This document shows positions 50,728 through 59,685 of a DNA stretch of 64,000 bases, one piece after another (position 1 is the first letter of the stretch; every line of letters starts with the position of its first letter). The position numbers and the translations under genes are program-made. This stretch comes from G963662905 sp963676725 (lineage in GTDB: Bacteria; Bacteroidota; Bacteroidia; Bacteroidales; WRLA01). The stretch is from contig OY781463.1 in the NCBI GenBank assembly GCA_963676725.1, positions 3,968,001-4,032,000 of the forward strand, written 5' to 3'. Under the pieces are notes generated by a model, which saw nothing but the letters and a program-made list of their open reading frames with translations, had not been told where the DNA came from and did no database searches.

Positions 50728-52335
50728 ATGCAGAAACTAGTTTTACTTGGGGATGAAGCAATTGCGCAGGCTGCTATCGATGCAGGCATGTCTGGCATTT
50801 ATGCGTACCCGGGAACTCCTTCTACGGAAATCACAGAATATGTGCAGCACTCGAAAGAAGCGCACAAACTGGGCATACGCTCAAATTGGTCTACAAACGA
50901 AAAAACAGCAATGGAAGCTGCTATTGGCATGTCATATGCCGGTAAACGCACAATGGTTTGCATGAAACATGTCGGCTTGAATGTTGCCGCTGATGCATTT
51001 GTTAATTCAGCAATTACCGGTGCTAATGGCGGACTTATTGTAGTTGCTGCCGATGACCCATCAATGCACTCCAGTCAAAATGAGCAAGATTCCCGTTTTT
51101 ATGGAAAATTTTCTTTGATGCCCATTTTGGAGCCATCCAACCAGCAAGAAGCATACGATATGGTTCACTATGGTTTCGAACTCTCTGAAAAATACAATAT
51201 CCCTGTTTTATTCCGGATTACAACAAGGCTTGCCCATTCACGCGCCGGCGTTGTGCGTAAAGCAATCAAAGAACAGAACGAGCTTCACCTCCCATCAGAT
51301 TTACGCCAATTCGTACTCTTGCCCGCAATTGCACGTAAGCGCTATAAAGGACTGATTGCCAACCATGAATCTTTTATCATGGAATCAGAAACATCAGGTC
51401 TTAATTCCTATACCGAAGGCGAAGACAAAAGCATGGGCATTATCGCCTGTGGTCTGGCATACAATTATTTGATGGAGAATTATCCGGACAGAAAATGCCC
51501 GTATCCGGTCTTAAAGATAGGCCAATATCCCCTTCCAAAAGCAGATGTAATACGCATGGCTGATAGCTGCGAAAGCATTCTTGTTCTCGAAGAAGGTATG
51601 CCGATTATCGAAGAATTGATTAAAGGATATCTTGGTCGTGGCATACTTGTTAAAGGCCGCCTCGATGGCACATTGGTTCGCGATGGTGAATTAAACCCAA
51701 ACATTGTTGCCGTTGGCTTAGGAAAAACTGATACATATGGCTCAGACACTCCTGATTTGGTTGTAGGACGCCCACCGTCATTATGCCCCGGCTGCCCACA
51801 TATCGACTCATATAACGCTTTGAATGAAGCCATTAAAGATTTTGGCAGCGGCAGGGTAATGTCTGATATTGGCTGTTATACACTTGGCGCACTCGCTCCT
51901 TTCGAGGCAATCAACAGCTGTGTAGATATGGGAGCTTCCATTACAATGGCCAAAGGAGCTGCTGATGCCGGACTTGTTCCCGCTGTTGCAGTTATTGGTG
52001 ATTCAACCTTTACACATTCAGGAATGACCGGACTGCTCGATGCAGTGATCGACAAATCACCCATTACGGTTCTGATTCTGGATAATGCCACAACAGGAAT
52101 GACCGGTGGACAGGATTCAGCAGCCTTCGGACGCATAGAAGCAATTTGCAAAGGCATTGGAGTTGAAGAAGAACACATCCGCGTACTTAAACCCTTGAAA
52201 AAGAATCATGACGAAATGGTTCAGGTAATGAAAGAAGAGCTTGCATACGATGGCGTTTCGGTAATTATTCCTCGTCGTGAATGTATTCAAACACTGAATA
52301 AACGCATGCGCTTAAAATTCAAAAACAAAAAGTAA
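50728..52335 (+). CDS. iorA: Indolepyruvate ferredoxin oxidoreductase, alpha subunit
   Basis: 535 residues. The N-terminal pyrimidine-binding domain has YAYPGTPSTEITEYVQ and WSTNEKTAMEAAIGMSYAGK; the C-terminal thiamine-diphosphate domain has SLCPGCPHIDSY, GCYTLGALAPFEAINSCV and the metal/TPP motif VIGDSTFTHSG...DNATTGMTGGQ. IorAB oxidises aryl pyruvates from aromatic amino acids to aryl-acetyl-CoA with reduction of ferredoxin, in the cytoplasm. Archaeal enzymes end in a two-cluster ferredoxin domain; here the protein stops without the cysteine-rich segment, so electrons must leave by another route. iorB follows after 36 nt. Confidence 0.93.
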   Translation: MQKLVLLGDEAIAQAAIDAGMSGIYAYPGTPSTEITEYVQHSKEAHKLGIRSNWSTNEKTAMEAAIGMSYAGKRTMVCMKHVGLNVAADAFVNSAITGANGGLIVVAADDPSMHSSQNEQDSRFYGKFSLMPILEPSNQQEAYDMVHYGFELSEKYNIPVLFRITTRLAHSRAGVVRKAIKEQNELHLPSDLRQFVLLPAIARKRYKGLIANHESFIMESETSGLNSYTEGEDKSMGIIACGLAYNYLMENYPDRKCPYPVLKIGQYPLPKADVIRMADSCESILVLEEGMPIIEELIKGYLGRGILVKGRLDGTLVRDGELNPNIVAVGLGKTDTYGSDTPDLVVGRPPSLCPGCPHIDSYNALNEAIKDFGSGRVMSDIGCYTLGALAPFEAINSCVDMGASITMAKGAADAGLVPAVAVIGDSTFTHSGMTGLLDAVIDKSPITVLILDNATTGMTGGQDSAAFGRIEAICKGIGVEEEHIRVLKPLKKNHDEMVQVMKEELAYDGVSVIIPRRECIQTLNKRMRLKFKNKK

Positions 52336-52371
52336 TCGGAATCGTTTGGATTAATTTAAAAGCAGAATACA

Positions 52372-52959
52372 ATGAAAACTGATATTATATTAGCCGGTGT
52401 TGGCGGACAAGGAATTTTAACCATTGCAACAATTATTGGCACAGCAGCAGTAAGCAGTAATTTGTTTGTGAAACAAGCCGAAGTTCATGGCATGAGCCAG
52501 CGCGGAGGTGATGTACAGTCGCACCTTCGTTTATCGGACAAAGAAATTGCCTCTGACCTAATTACGTTTGGAAAATGCGATATGATTATTTCTGTAGAAC
52601 CTATGGAATCGCTACGTTATCTTCCTTATCTGCATAATGAAAATGGTTGGCTTATCACAAACACCAATCCGTTTATTAATGTACCAAACTACCCTGAAAT
52701 TGGAGATGTAATGACAGAAGTTCGGGGCATTAATAAACATATTGCCCTTGATGCCGATCAAATTGCAAAGGATCTTGGTAATGCCAGAGCTGCCAATATC
52801 GTAATTCTTGGAGCAGCATCCCCATATCTGAATATGCCTTATGAATCATTAGAAGAGGCTATTAAAACTATTTTTGGCAGAAAAGGACAAGACGTTGTTG
52901 ACATTAACATCAAAGCATTAAAAGCCGGTCGTGACTTCGCAGAAGAATACATAAAATAA
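52372..52959 (+). CDS. iorB: Indolepyruvate ferredoxin oxidoreductase, beta subunit
   Basis: 195 residues, the normal size of the gamma-type catalytic-domain subunit. Blocks are DIILAGVGGQGILTIATIIG, VKQAEVHGMSQRGGDVQSHL and ARAANIVILGAASPYLNMP. It forms the oxidoreductase with IorA. Second gene of the pair, followed 17 nt later by a strong terminator. Confidence 0.94.
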   Translation: MKTDIILAGVGGQGILTIATIIGTAAVSSNLFVKQAEVHGMSQRGGDVQSHLRLSDKEIASDLITFGKCDMIISVEPMESLRYLPYLHNENGWLITNTNPFINVPNYPEIGDVMTEVRGINKHIALDADQIAKDLGNARAANIVILGAASPYLNMPYESLEEAIKTIFGRKGQDVVDINIKALKAGRDFAEEYIK

Positions 52960-52976
52960 GCAATAATAACTATAAA

Positions 52977-53000
52977 AACGCGGCTCAAACAAGCCGCGTT
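52977..53000 (+). terminator. Terminator of iorAB
   Basis: A 9-bp GC-rich stem (52977-52985 with 52992-53000), extendable by A-T pairs, with a 6-nt loop, followed by eight T. Confidence 0.93.
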
Positions 53001-53194
53001 TTTTTTGTGATTTTAGTAGAATAAACAGTCCTTATTGATACATTTGCAACAGAAAATTCTGACTAAAAACATCATATTCCACAATAAATAATAAAAGGAA
53101 CTGTTGATCATTTTGTGGAATTTTATCTAAGCTAATTTATAGGTTCCCAAATTCGATCTTCCGTAGTCTTTGCTGTTTCAAATGAAACTATTTT

Positions 53195-54481
53195 ATGAAA
53201 AAACACCCTCTATTTCAAGATCTTATCCTGATCTGCTTTATTTCAGCCTTATTGATCATTATCTCAATTACTTATACTGATTCTGAAACCCCTTCTTCGA
53301 TAAACACAATCGAGACAGCAGATATTCCTCAGCCGATAATAAAAGACTATTTTGGTTTTCCTGAGGACAGATTTGAAGCAGAACATGGTTATGTTCATAA
53401 AAACCAATTTTTGGCCGATATTTTACTGGATTATAATGTTGATTATCAAACGATTGATCAATTAGCACGAAAATCAAAAGAGATTTTTGATGTGCGTAAA
53501 ATTCGACAAGGGCAGCCCTATCATATTTTGCTCGAAAAAGACAGTCTGCGTTCTGCTGCCTATTTTATTTATGAAGCGGACCCAATCAACTATTTCGTTT
53601 TTGGCTTGCGTGATTCTTTGGAAATTCTCTCAGGAAGCAGGGAGTTAATCGTACGCATCGACACCTGCGAAGGAGAGATACAAAGTTCCTTATGGAATGC
53701 CCTTGCTGATCAAGGGGATAATCCTATGCTTGCCGTTGGATTGTCGGAAATCTATCAATGGTCTATTGATTTTTTCGGCATTCAAAAACACGATTGGTTT
53801 AAAATCATTTATGAAAATCAATTTATTGATACCACGAATATTGGCCCCGGAAGAATCCTCGCATCAGCTTTTGGACATAACGATGATGTATATTATGCCT
53901 TTTGGTTCAATCAGGACACTATAAAAGGCGGCGATTATTTTGATGAAGAAGGCAATAGCCTCCGGCGCACTTTTCTGAAAGCCCCATTGCGCTATAGCAG
54001 GATCAGCTCCAAATTCTCCAATAGCCGTTTGCACCCTGTGCTCAAAATCAGAAGGCCACATCATGGAATTGATTATGCCGCCCCTAGAGGCACGCCTGTA
54101 TATTCCATTGGTGATGGTGTGATCATTAAAAAAGGATATCAAAAAAATGGTGGTGGACGCTATTTAAAAATTAAGCACAATAGTGTTTATACAACAGTTT
54201 ATATGCACCTCAACGGCTACGCCAAAGGGATAAAAAGCGGCAAACGCTTAAAGCAAGGGGATTTGATTGGCTATGTTGGCTCCTCAGGTTTAGCAACCGG
54301 ACCTCATTTAGATTTTAGGGTGTTTAAAAATGGTGCAGCAATTGATCCATTAAAAATGAAATCACCCCCGGCAAATCCTGTAGATTCAGCACATAGGGAC
54401 AGATATTTCAGCGGCATTGAATTGGCGAAACAGTCTTTAAAAAGAAACGAAATAATTTCTGAACACCCTCAAAAACAATAG
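53195..54481 (+). CDS. M23-family peptidoglycan endopeptidase with HxD variant of the HxH motif
   Basis: 428 residues with an N-terminal membrane/signal segment (about 9-28). The middle is an OapA/LysM-like region; the LytM domain covers about 265-395. Zinc ligands His289 and Asp293 (RPHHGIDYAAP) are present. In the second motif GPHLDFRV, His371 is present but the usual second histidine is Asp373. This HLDF form is, as far as I recall, common in Bacteroidota. The protein should cut peptidoglycan cross-bridges in the periplasm, if the Asp still binds zinc. The convergent cvpA stop is only 4 nt away. Confidence 0.88.
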   Translation: MKKHPLFQDLILICFISALLIIISITYTDSETPSSINTIETADIPQPIIKDYFGFPEDRFEAEHGYVHKNQFLADILLDYNVDYQTIDQLARKSKEIFDVRKIRQGQPYHILLEKDSLRSAAYFIYEADPINYFVFGLRDSLEILSGSRELIVRIDTCEGEIQSSLWNALADQGDNPMLAVGLSEIYQWSIDFFGIQKHDWFKIIYENQFIDTTNIGPGRILASAFGHNDDVYYAFWFNQDTIKGGDYFDEEGNSLRRTFLKAPLRYSRISSKFSNSRLHPVLKIRRPHHGIDYAAPRGTPVYSIGDGVIIKKGYQKNGGGRYLKIKHNSVYTTVYMHLNGYAKGIKSGKRLKQGDLIGYVGSSGLATGPHLDFRVFKNGAAIDPLKMKSPPANPVDSAHRDRYFSGIELAKQSLKRNEIISEHPQKQ

Positions 54482-54485
54482 ATTA

Positions 54486-55025
54486 CTAAATAGATGTTCC
54501 GCTTTGAATTTTCTTCTTCGCATCATCAATCTGATCTCCATCTATATCGAAATCCCCAATGCCAATAAAAATCGCTGGTGCGATTACTGAGACTGGTTTA
54601 CACAAATAGCTTTTATTGCAATCATCATCTGAAATAATGCTTTTTCCTGTGAATGTGGTTATTACATATAAAAGAACACTAATTACGAAAGCCCCTTTCA
54701 GTAAACCGAAGAGCAGCCCAAGAATTTTATTGATTGCCCCAAGCGCAATCGCTTCTGCAAGTTTTTCGACAATTCGACCGATCAGGTGCACGATAATGAC
54801 GACCACTAAAAAAGTAACGACAAAAGAGGCAATTTTCAGCACCCCGGCATCAAGGCTTATATGCTCTGCCAGAAAAGCCTGCGCATAATCAGAAAAATAG
54901 ATTGCGCCATATACTCCAAGCACTAAGGCGATTAGTGATGCTACTTCAACAATTAATCCTTTGATAAAACCGCGGTATGCAAAAAAAGCAAGCGGAAGTG
55001 CAATAAAAATGTCAATATAACTCAT
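54486..55025 (-). CDS. CvpA-family membrane protein
   Basis: 179 residues with four membrane segments in the CvpA arrangement (MSYIDIFIALPLAFFAYRGF, LIVEVASLIALVLGVYGAIY, VVTFLVVVIIVHLIG, LFGLLKGAFVISVLLYVI). CvpA was named for a role in colicin V production, and homologs matter for envelope integrity and bile resistance. Its start overlaps the end of mlaF by 4 nt, so it is translated as the third gene of the mlaE-mlaF-cvpA operon. Confidence 0.9.
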   Translation of the reverse strand: MSYIDIFIALPLAFFAYRGFIKGLIVEVASLIALVLGVYGAIYFSDYAQAFLAEHISLDAGVLKIASFVVTFLVVVIIVHLIGRIVEKLAEAIALGAINKILGLLFGLLKGAFVISVLLYVITTFTGKSIISDDDCNKSYLCKPVSVIAPAIFIGIGDFDIDGDQIDDAKKKIQSGTSI

Positions 55026-55777
55026 ATGTGGGTTTGTTTTAATCGTCTTGTCAATTCTGTTGAGAACACAAAATCTTGCAATTCTTTATTATCAGCGGTT
55101 AAGATTTCGGTATTGCTTCCCTGCCACCATAATTTGCCTTCAAAGATATACGCAATACGGTCACCAATTTCCAGCACGGAATTCATATCATGTGTATTGA
55201 TAATGGTAGTAATGCCATATTCCTTAGTAATTTCACTAATCAGCTGATCGATTACCCCGGCAGTTCTGGGATCGAGGCCGCTGTTGGGTTCATCACAAAA
55301 AAGGTATTTGGGCTGCATAGAAATCGCCCGGGCAATGGCCACACGTTTTATCATCCCCCCACTTAACTCTGAGGGCATCAAATGATTGGAACCATCGAGA
55401 TTTACTCGCTTAAGACAAAAATTAACTCTTTCCAGCTTTTTTGCGGCATCCCAATCGGTAAACATATTCAAGGGGAACATTACGTTCTCCTGCACATTCA
55501 TGGAATCGAAGAGGGCTCCACCTTGAAAAAGCATGCCAATTTCCTTACGAATGGCTTTTTTTTCTTTGAAGGACATAGCAGAAAATACCCTTTCGTTATA
55601 AATGATTTCACCCTGATCCACTTCATGAAGCCCAACGAGGCATTTCATCAGCACTGTTTTTCCTGAACCGCTCTGCCCAATAATCAAATTATTGATACCC
55701 GGCTTAAAGGTTAATGAAACATCTTTCAAAACCTGATGACCATCAAATGTTTTATTGATATGCCGTACTTCTATCAT
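55022..55777 (-). CDS. mlaF: ABC transporter ATP-binding protein, MlaF type
   Basis: 251 residues. Walker A GQSGSGKTVLMK, signature LSGGMIKRVAIARAI, Walker B YLFCDEPNSGLD and the switch histidine in INTHDMNS are intact. With the adjacent permease it forms the inner-membrane core of the Mla phospholipid-trafficking system. Both ends overlap their neighbours by 4 nt (ATGA), indicating coupled translation. Confidence 0.93.
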   Translation of the reverse strand: MIEVRHINKTFDGHQVLKDVSLTFKPGINNLIIGQSGSGKTVLMKCLVGLHEVDQGEIIYNERVFSAMSFKEKKAIRKEIGMLFQGGALFDSMNVQENVMFPLNMFTDWDAAKKLERVNFCLKRVNLDGSNHLMPSELSGGMIKRVAIARAISMQPKYLFCDEPNSGLDPRTAGVIDQLISEITKEYGITTIINTHDMNSVLEIGDRIAYIFEGKLWWQGSNTEILTADNKELQDFVFSTELTRRLKQTHI

Positions 55778-56514
55778 GAGAGTAAAAGTTGTGTTAAAAT
55801 CAGGTTAAAAAGAATAATCCATATACTGCTGTGCACAACAGCTCGTGTGCTTGCTGCGCCAACATCAAGCGCACCACCTTTAATATTATAACCACAGTAT
55901 CCTGATACTGTTCCAATGATATAGGCAAAAACTGCTGTTTTAATAAGCATATAATAGACCGTATAGCCATCAAAATAGAAACGTAGGCCGGCGATATAAT
56001 CGTGAGGGGTATAAAGGCTAGTGAGTTCAGCAACTAAATAACCGCCAATAAGGCTAAAGAAAACACTGAAAATAATCAGCAAAGGATTTACAAAAACAAG
56101 GGCAGTAGTTTTTGGCAGGATTAGGTATCCGGCAGGATTGATGCCCATAATTTCCAGAGCATCAATTTGTTCGGTAACCCTCATGGTTCCAATCTCTGAT
56201 GCTATGCGTGAGCCAACTTTCCCTGCCAGAATAAGGCTGATGACTGTTGGCGAAAACTCCAGGATAACCGACTGTCGTGCAGTAAAACCAATCATGGTTA
56301 ACGGAATAAGGGGAGAATCGATATTATAGGCCGTTTGAATGGAAACAATCGCGCCCATAAACACCGATATTACGGCAACAATTCCAAAAGAATCAATGCC
56401 CAAATGCAAGACTTCACTAAAAAAATTCTTTCTAAAAACATTCCATTTTTCAGGTTTTCGAAAAACCGAACGCATGAGCAACATATATGCTCCAATATAC
56501 CTGAAGAGTCCCAT
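55774..56514 (-). CDS. mlaE: ABC transporter permease, MlaE type
   Basis: 246 residues, the usual MlaE length, with about five membrane segments. Family blocks are FGIVAVISVFMGAIVSIQTA, LAGKVGSRIASEIGTMRVTE and QIDALEIMGINPAGYLILP. It would move phospholipid at the inner membrane as part of Mla. No MlaD or MlaB gene is adjacent. First gene of the operon. Confidence 0.94.
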   Translation of the reverse strand: MGLFRYIGAYMLLMRSVFRKPEKWNVFRKNFFSEVLHLGIDSFGIVAVISVFMGAIVSIQTAYNIDSPLIPLTMIGFTARQSVILEFSPTVISLILAGKVGSRIASEIGTMRVTEQIDALEIMGINPAGYLILPKTTALVFVNPLLIIFSVFFSLIGGYLVAELTSLYTPHDYIAGLRFYFDGYTVYYMLIKTAVFAYIIGTVSGYCGYNIKGGALDVGAASTRAVVHSSIWIILFNLILTQLLLS

Positions 56515-56644
56515 AAAAATATTTTGACACCCGCTAAATTAAACAATTTTATTTATTCCCAAGCAGTATTCAGCATGAAGGAAACACAAATAAAAAAGTG
56601 TTGTCATTTCCATCGCTTATAGGGATAAAAAGCTCTTATAGCAA

Positions 56645-56669
56645 AAATGCCCGCAAAAAGCAGGCATTT
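56645..56669 (-). terminator. Terminator-like hairpin after the DUF2892 gene
   Basis: A 10-bp stem with one weak pair (56645-56654 with 56660-56669) and a 5-nt loop. A shorter hairpin with a better T-run (AGCAAA at 56681-56686, then TTTTTTATTTTT on the minus strand) lies between it and the stop at 56695. Confidence 0.6.
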
Positions 56670-56694
56670 AAAAATAAAAAAGCAAAGTTTTGCT

Positions 56695-56886
56695 CTATTT
56701 GTTTTTTAGTGGACAGGTATTTATTCCAATAAGCCTGTACAAAGGGCAGCAACCCATAAAAGCGGTCATGAAAGGAATGATGCCGATAAGCCCCCACCAA
56801 GAGTTCATATAATAACCTATTCCACCAATTATAATACCAATCACAATCCTGAGGATCATATCTAATTTACCTACATTTTTCTTCAT
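56695..56886 (-). CDS. DUF2892 (YgaP-like) small membrane protein
   Basis: 63 residues with two membrane helices (MILRIVIGIIIGGIGYYM and WWGLIGIIPFMTAFMGCCPL) and the family ending LYRLIGINTCPLKNK with conserved cysteines. This matches the inner-membrane DUF2892 domain found alone or fused to rhodanese. Function is unknown. It is monocistronic. Confidence 0.88.
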   Translation of the reverse strand: MKKNVGKLDMILRIVIGIIIGGIGYYMNSWWGLIGIIPFMTAFMGCCPLYRLIGINTCPLKNK

Positions 56887-57043
56887 CTGATTCTATTTTA
56901 AACGATTCGAGAGTAAAACAAAACAGAACCGATTTGGTTCACCTGAAAATCAATGCAATACAAAAATTTACAATGCATTGATCGTGAATGATGAATGCTC
57001 GTTTAATTTATTTGTGCTTATTACTTAGGAGAAAACACTCAAA

Positions 57044-57069
57044 AGGCTTGGGATTTATGACCAAGTCCT
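57044..57069 (-). terminator. Terminator of the RND adaptor gene
   Basis: AGGCTTGG (57044-57051) pairs with CCAAGTCCT (57061-57069) with one bulge, then CCTTTTGAG on the minus strand. The far arm overlaps the stop codon at 57068. Confidence 0.55.
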
Positions 57070-58186
57070 AAATTATATCGACAGCAATTCCTTCCGAAGC
57101 GCTCACCATGGGTTCAACAACAACAAAAACCCCTTCCTGCAGTCCAGAAAAAATAACTGTTTCATCATTTACCTGAAGCACCTGTATGGTCTTTTTTGTA
57201 AGCCGGCCATCTTCAACAACAAATACTTCATCGTGATTAAAAACCGCCTTCCGAGGAATTTCCATGCTTTCATCCAGACTTTTTCCCGGGAAAAATGCTT
57301 TAAGGTACTGCCCTTCATAGAGGGGGAAAGCAGCATTTTGTTCGACAGTCACAAAAACAGGCACAGATTGAGTAGCCACATCAATAAAATTACCAATACG
57401 AACAATTTTGGCATCCCATTTTGCGGTAGCATTTTCATTGCTTACAACTACATTTTCACCAATAGAAACAGCATCAATATTTTGCACGTCAACAGGCACT
57501 TCAAGCTCATAGGCGTCTGTGCGTATAATCGCAGCAATGCGGGAACCCGGATTTGCCACTGCTCCAACTTCTAGATAAACTTCTGTGAAACTCCCTTGAA
57601 AAGGTGCCCTGACTTCATATTTCTCCAAATGAATTTCATCTCCAATAATCGAGTAATAATCACTGAGGATATTGCGGCTGGCTAAAAATATTTTTTCCTG
57701 ACGATCAGAAATTTCAGGCAATGGAGGCAAGGTCTTTTTGATGTCCAATTGATTAAAAAACTCAGACCATACTTCAAAACGTTCAGGGAAATCCATACGG
57801 AAATCGGGAAGGCTATTAGCAAGTGAGGTTAAAAAACGGCTTTTTTTTGCATGAAGCGATTGCACAATATCCTTATTATAAATTGAAAACAAGACCTGAT
57901 TTTTAACGAATGTTTGTCCTTTTTTCAATGGCACAGCGCCTTCAAGTATTTTGCCCTGAACTTCGGCGGCCAAATCGAAACTTTGGCTGCTGAGCAATCT
58001 GCCGGAAACAATTATTTCTGAACGGACAACCGAATAATCAACAGGAATAGCTTTTACAAAACGTTTGCGCTCTGTAATAGCCTTCTTGGATGGAGACTCC
58101 TTTAAACCCATAAAAAAATAGGAAATAGCGGCCGACCCTCCAAGGAGCAAAAGCACAAAAACAATAATCGTTAATTTACGAGACAT
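57068..58186 (-). CDS. RND-type efflux periplasmic adaptor (membrane fusion protein)
   Basis: 372 residues with an N-terminal membrane anchor (about 5-25). It has the lipoyl/barrel-sandwich halves (EVQGKILEGAVPLKKGQTFV and YEVRAPFQGSFTEVYLEVGA) around a shorter helical hairpin, then the beta-barrel and C-terminal domain. Such adaptors link an RND pump to an outer-membrane channel. No RND pump gene follows it in this window, because the next gene downstream is the DUF2892 protein and a terminator intervenes, so it must partner with proteins encoded elsewhere. Confidence 0.83.
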   Translation of the reverse strand: MSRKLTIIVFVLLLLGGSAAISYFFMGLKESPSKKAITERKRFVKAIPVDYSVVRSEIIVSGRLLSSQSFDLAAEVQGKILEGAVPLKKGQTFVKNQVLFSIYNKDIVQSLHAKKSRFLTSLANSLPDFRMDFPERFEVWSEFFNQLDIKKTLPPLPEISDRQEKIFLASRNILSDYYSIIGDEIHLEKYEVRAPFQGSFTEVYLEVGAVANPGSRIAAIIRTDAYELEVPVDVQNIDAVSIGENVVVSNENATAKWDAKIVRIGNFIDVATQSVPVFVTVEQNAAFPLYEGQYLKAFFPGKSLDESMEIPRKAVFNHDEVFVVEDGRLTKKTIQVLQVNDETVIFSGLQEGVFVVVEPMVSASEGIAVDII

Positions 58187-58211
58187 AAGCTTGAATATTA
58201 ATTGAAGTCGA

Positions 58212-58219
58212 CAAATTTA
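58212..58219 (-). promoter_or_regulatory. Candidate -7 box for the RND adaptor gene
   Basis: TAAATTTG on the minus strand matches TAnnTTTG, predicting a leader of about 22 nt to the ATG at 58186. Confidence 0.45.
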
Positions 58220-58596
58220 CACATTCACAACAATTTAAGCCGAATTATTCAGGAATCTTTGCACTAAAAGCAAAAAATAGAATCAGAGAAAGGGGGCTTT
58301 GTTTTTGGCGAAAAAAAAATCCCTTTTATCGAAGCGGTTTGCTTTCGAAATCTAAGACTTTGTGAATCATTCAGCTTAAAAACAACGGGAACAATAAAAA
58401 GTTCTCTTTATTTCTGCCCATGCTATCAATAAGCCTATTATGCTTGCCAAAAACCCACTTATTTTCAGGGGGAAAAGATCAGCAAAATACTTTTAAGCCA
58501 ATTCGATAAGACGCGATTCTATTCAATTCTCTGGTTTTTATCTGTTTCAGTATCAAAGATTCCACATCAATTTATAAAACCAATGCTTAAAACGTT

Positions 58597-58604
58597 TAAT
58601 TTTG
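58597..58604 (+). promoter_or_regulatory. Candidate -7 box for thiL, implying a leaderless mRNA
   Basis: TAATTTTG matches TAnnTTTG and ends only 4 nt before the ATG at 58609, so transcription would start at or next to the start codon. No -33 TTTG is visible. Confidence 0.4.
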
Positions 58605-58608
58605 CAGC

Positions 58609-59685
58609 ATGTTTGAAGATCGATCACAAAAAAAGCAAAGAACCGAAATATCTAGTCTGGGTGAATTTGGACTGATCAGGGAACTCACTAAGAACCTGAG
58701 TATTAAGAATAATAAAAACATCCTTGGTAGCGGAGATGATGCCGCCATTGCCAATTATTCGGATGAACAAACATTGGTCAGCACAGAAATTTTCACTGAG
58801 AAAGTGCATTTCGACCTTTCTTATACACCTCTGAAGCATTTGGGGTATAAGCTCGTTGTTGCCGGTGTTTCGGATATTTATGCCATGAATGGAACCCCTT
58901 CCCAAGTTTTAATTGGACTGGGCTTATCCAATCGTTTTAGCCTTGAAGCCGTTCAGGAACTCTATGAAGGAATTGAAGCTGCTTGTACACATTACCAAAT
59001 TGACCTTACCGGGGGCGATGTTACCTCATCGGCAGTTGGTCTGGTCATCAGTATTACAGCATTAGGCCATGCCAAAGAGGATAATATTGTGCGTAGAAAT
59101 GGCGCACAAGAAAACGATTTGATCCTCACTACGGGCGATCTTGGCGCTGCATATCTTGGCCTTTTGCTTTTAGAACGCGAGAAAAAAGTGTTTGAAGCAA
59201 ATCCTGAGATGCAACCGGAGCTCAATAAATTTGACTACTTATTAAAACGACAATTAAAACCCGATATTCATTTTGCGCTATTAAACGAATTGCGCGAAAA
59301 AGGGGTCAAACCCACTTCAATGATCGATATCTCTGATGGCCTTGCTTCTGATATCATGCATATTACACATGCCAGCAAAAAAGGCTGTCGCATTTATGAA
59401 GAGAAAATCCCGATTGATGCCGAAAGCATTCAACTGTCGGAAGAATTTAATCTCAATCCCGTAACAGTTGCCTTAAATGGCGGCGAAGATTATGAGCTTC
59501 TTTTCACAGTCAAAGCAATTGATTATGAGAAAATTAAAACTATAACTGGTATTCAAGTTATTGGTCATATTACATCAGAAGGAAGTGGCGACCATTTAGT
59601 GACAACAGACGAACGGCTCATTGAGCTTTCTGCTCCAGGCTGGATCAAAGCCTACGAAAACAATAATGGTGAAGAGCACAAATAA
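58609..59685 (+). CDS. thiL: Thiamine-monophosphate kinase
   Basis: 358 residues. Family blocks are RTEISSLGEFGLIREL, LGSGDDAAIANY, DIYAMNGTPSQVLIGLGL, DLTGGDVTSS, MIDISDGLASD and ALNGGEDYELLFTV, which include the Asp residues that bind magnesium and ATP. ThiL phosphorylates thiamine monophosphate to the active diphosphate. IorA of this window is one enzyme that uses that cofactor. The uvrC start lies inside its last 20 nt. Confidence 0.95.
   Translation: MFEDRSQKKQRTEISSLGEFGLIRELTKNLSIKNNKNILGSGDDAAIANYSDEQTLVSTEIFTEKVHFDLSYTPLKHLGYKLVVAGVSDIYAMNGTPSQVLIGLGLSNRFSLEAVQELYEGIEAACTHYQIDLTGGDVTSSAVGLVISITALGHAKEDNIVRRNGAQENDLILTTGDLGAAYLGLLLLEREKKVFEANPEMQPELNKFDYLLKRQLKPDIHFALLNELREKGVKPTSMIDISDGLASDIMHITHASKKGCRIYEEKIPIDAESIQLSEEFNLNPVTVALNGGEDYELLFTVKAIDYEKIKTITGIQVIGHITSEGSGDHLVTTDERLIELSAPGWIKAYENNNGEEHK

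Larger units (their letters stand above)
58187..58608. other. 422-bp intergenic region between divergent genes
   Basis: No credible reading frame. It contains a TAAATTTG -7 box for the RND adaptor (58212-58219, minus) and a TAATTTTG box for thiL (58597-58604, plus). The central 340 bp show no strong hairpin or repeat that I can see. Confidence 0.6.
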
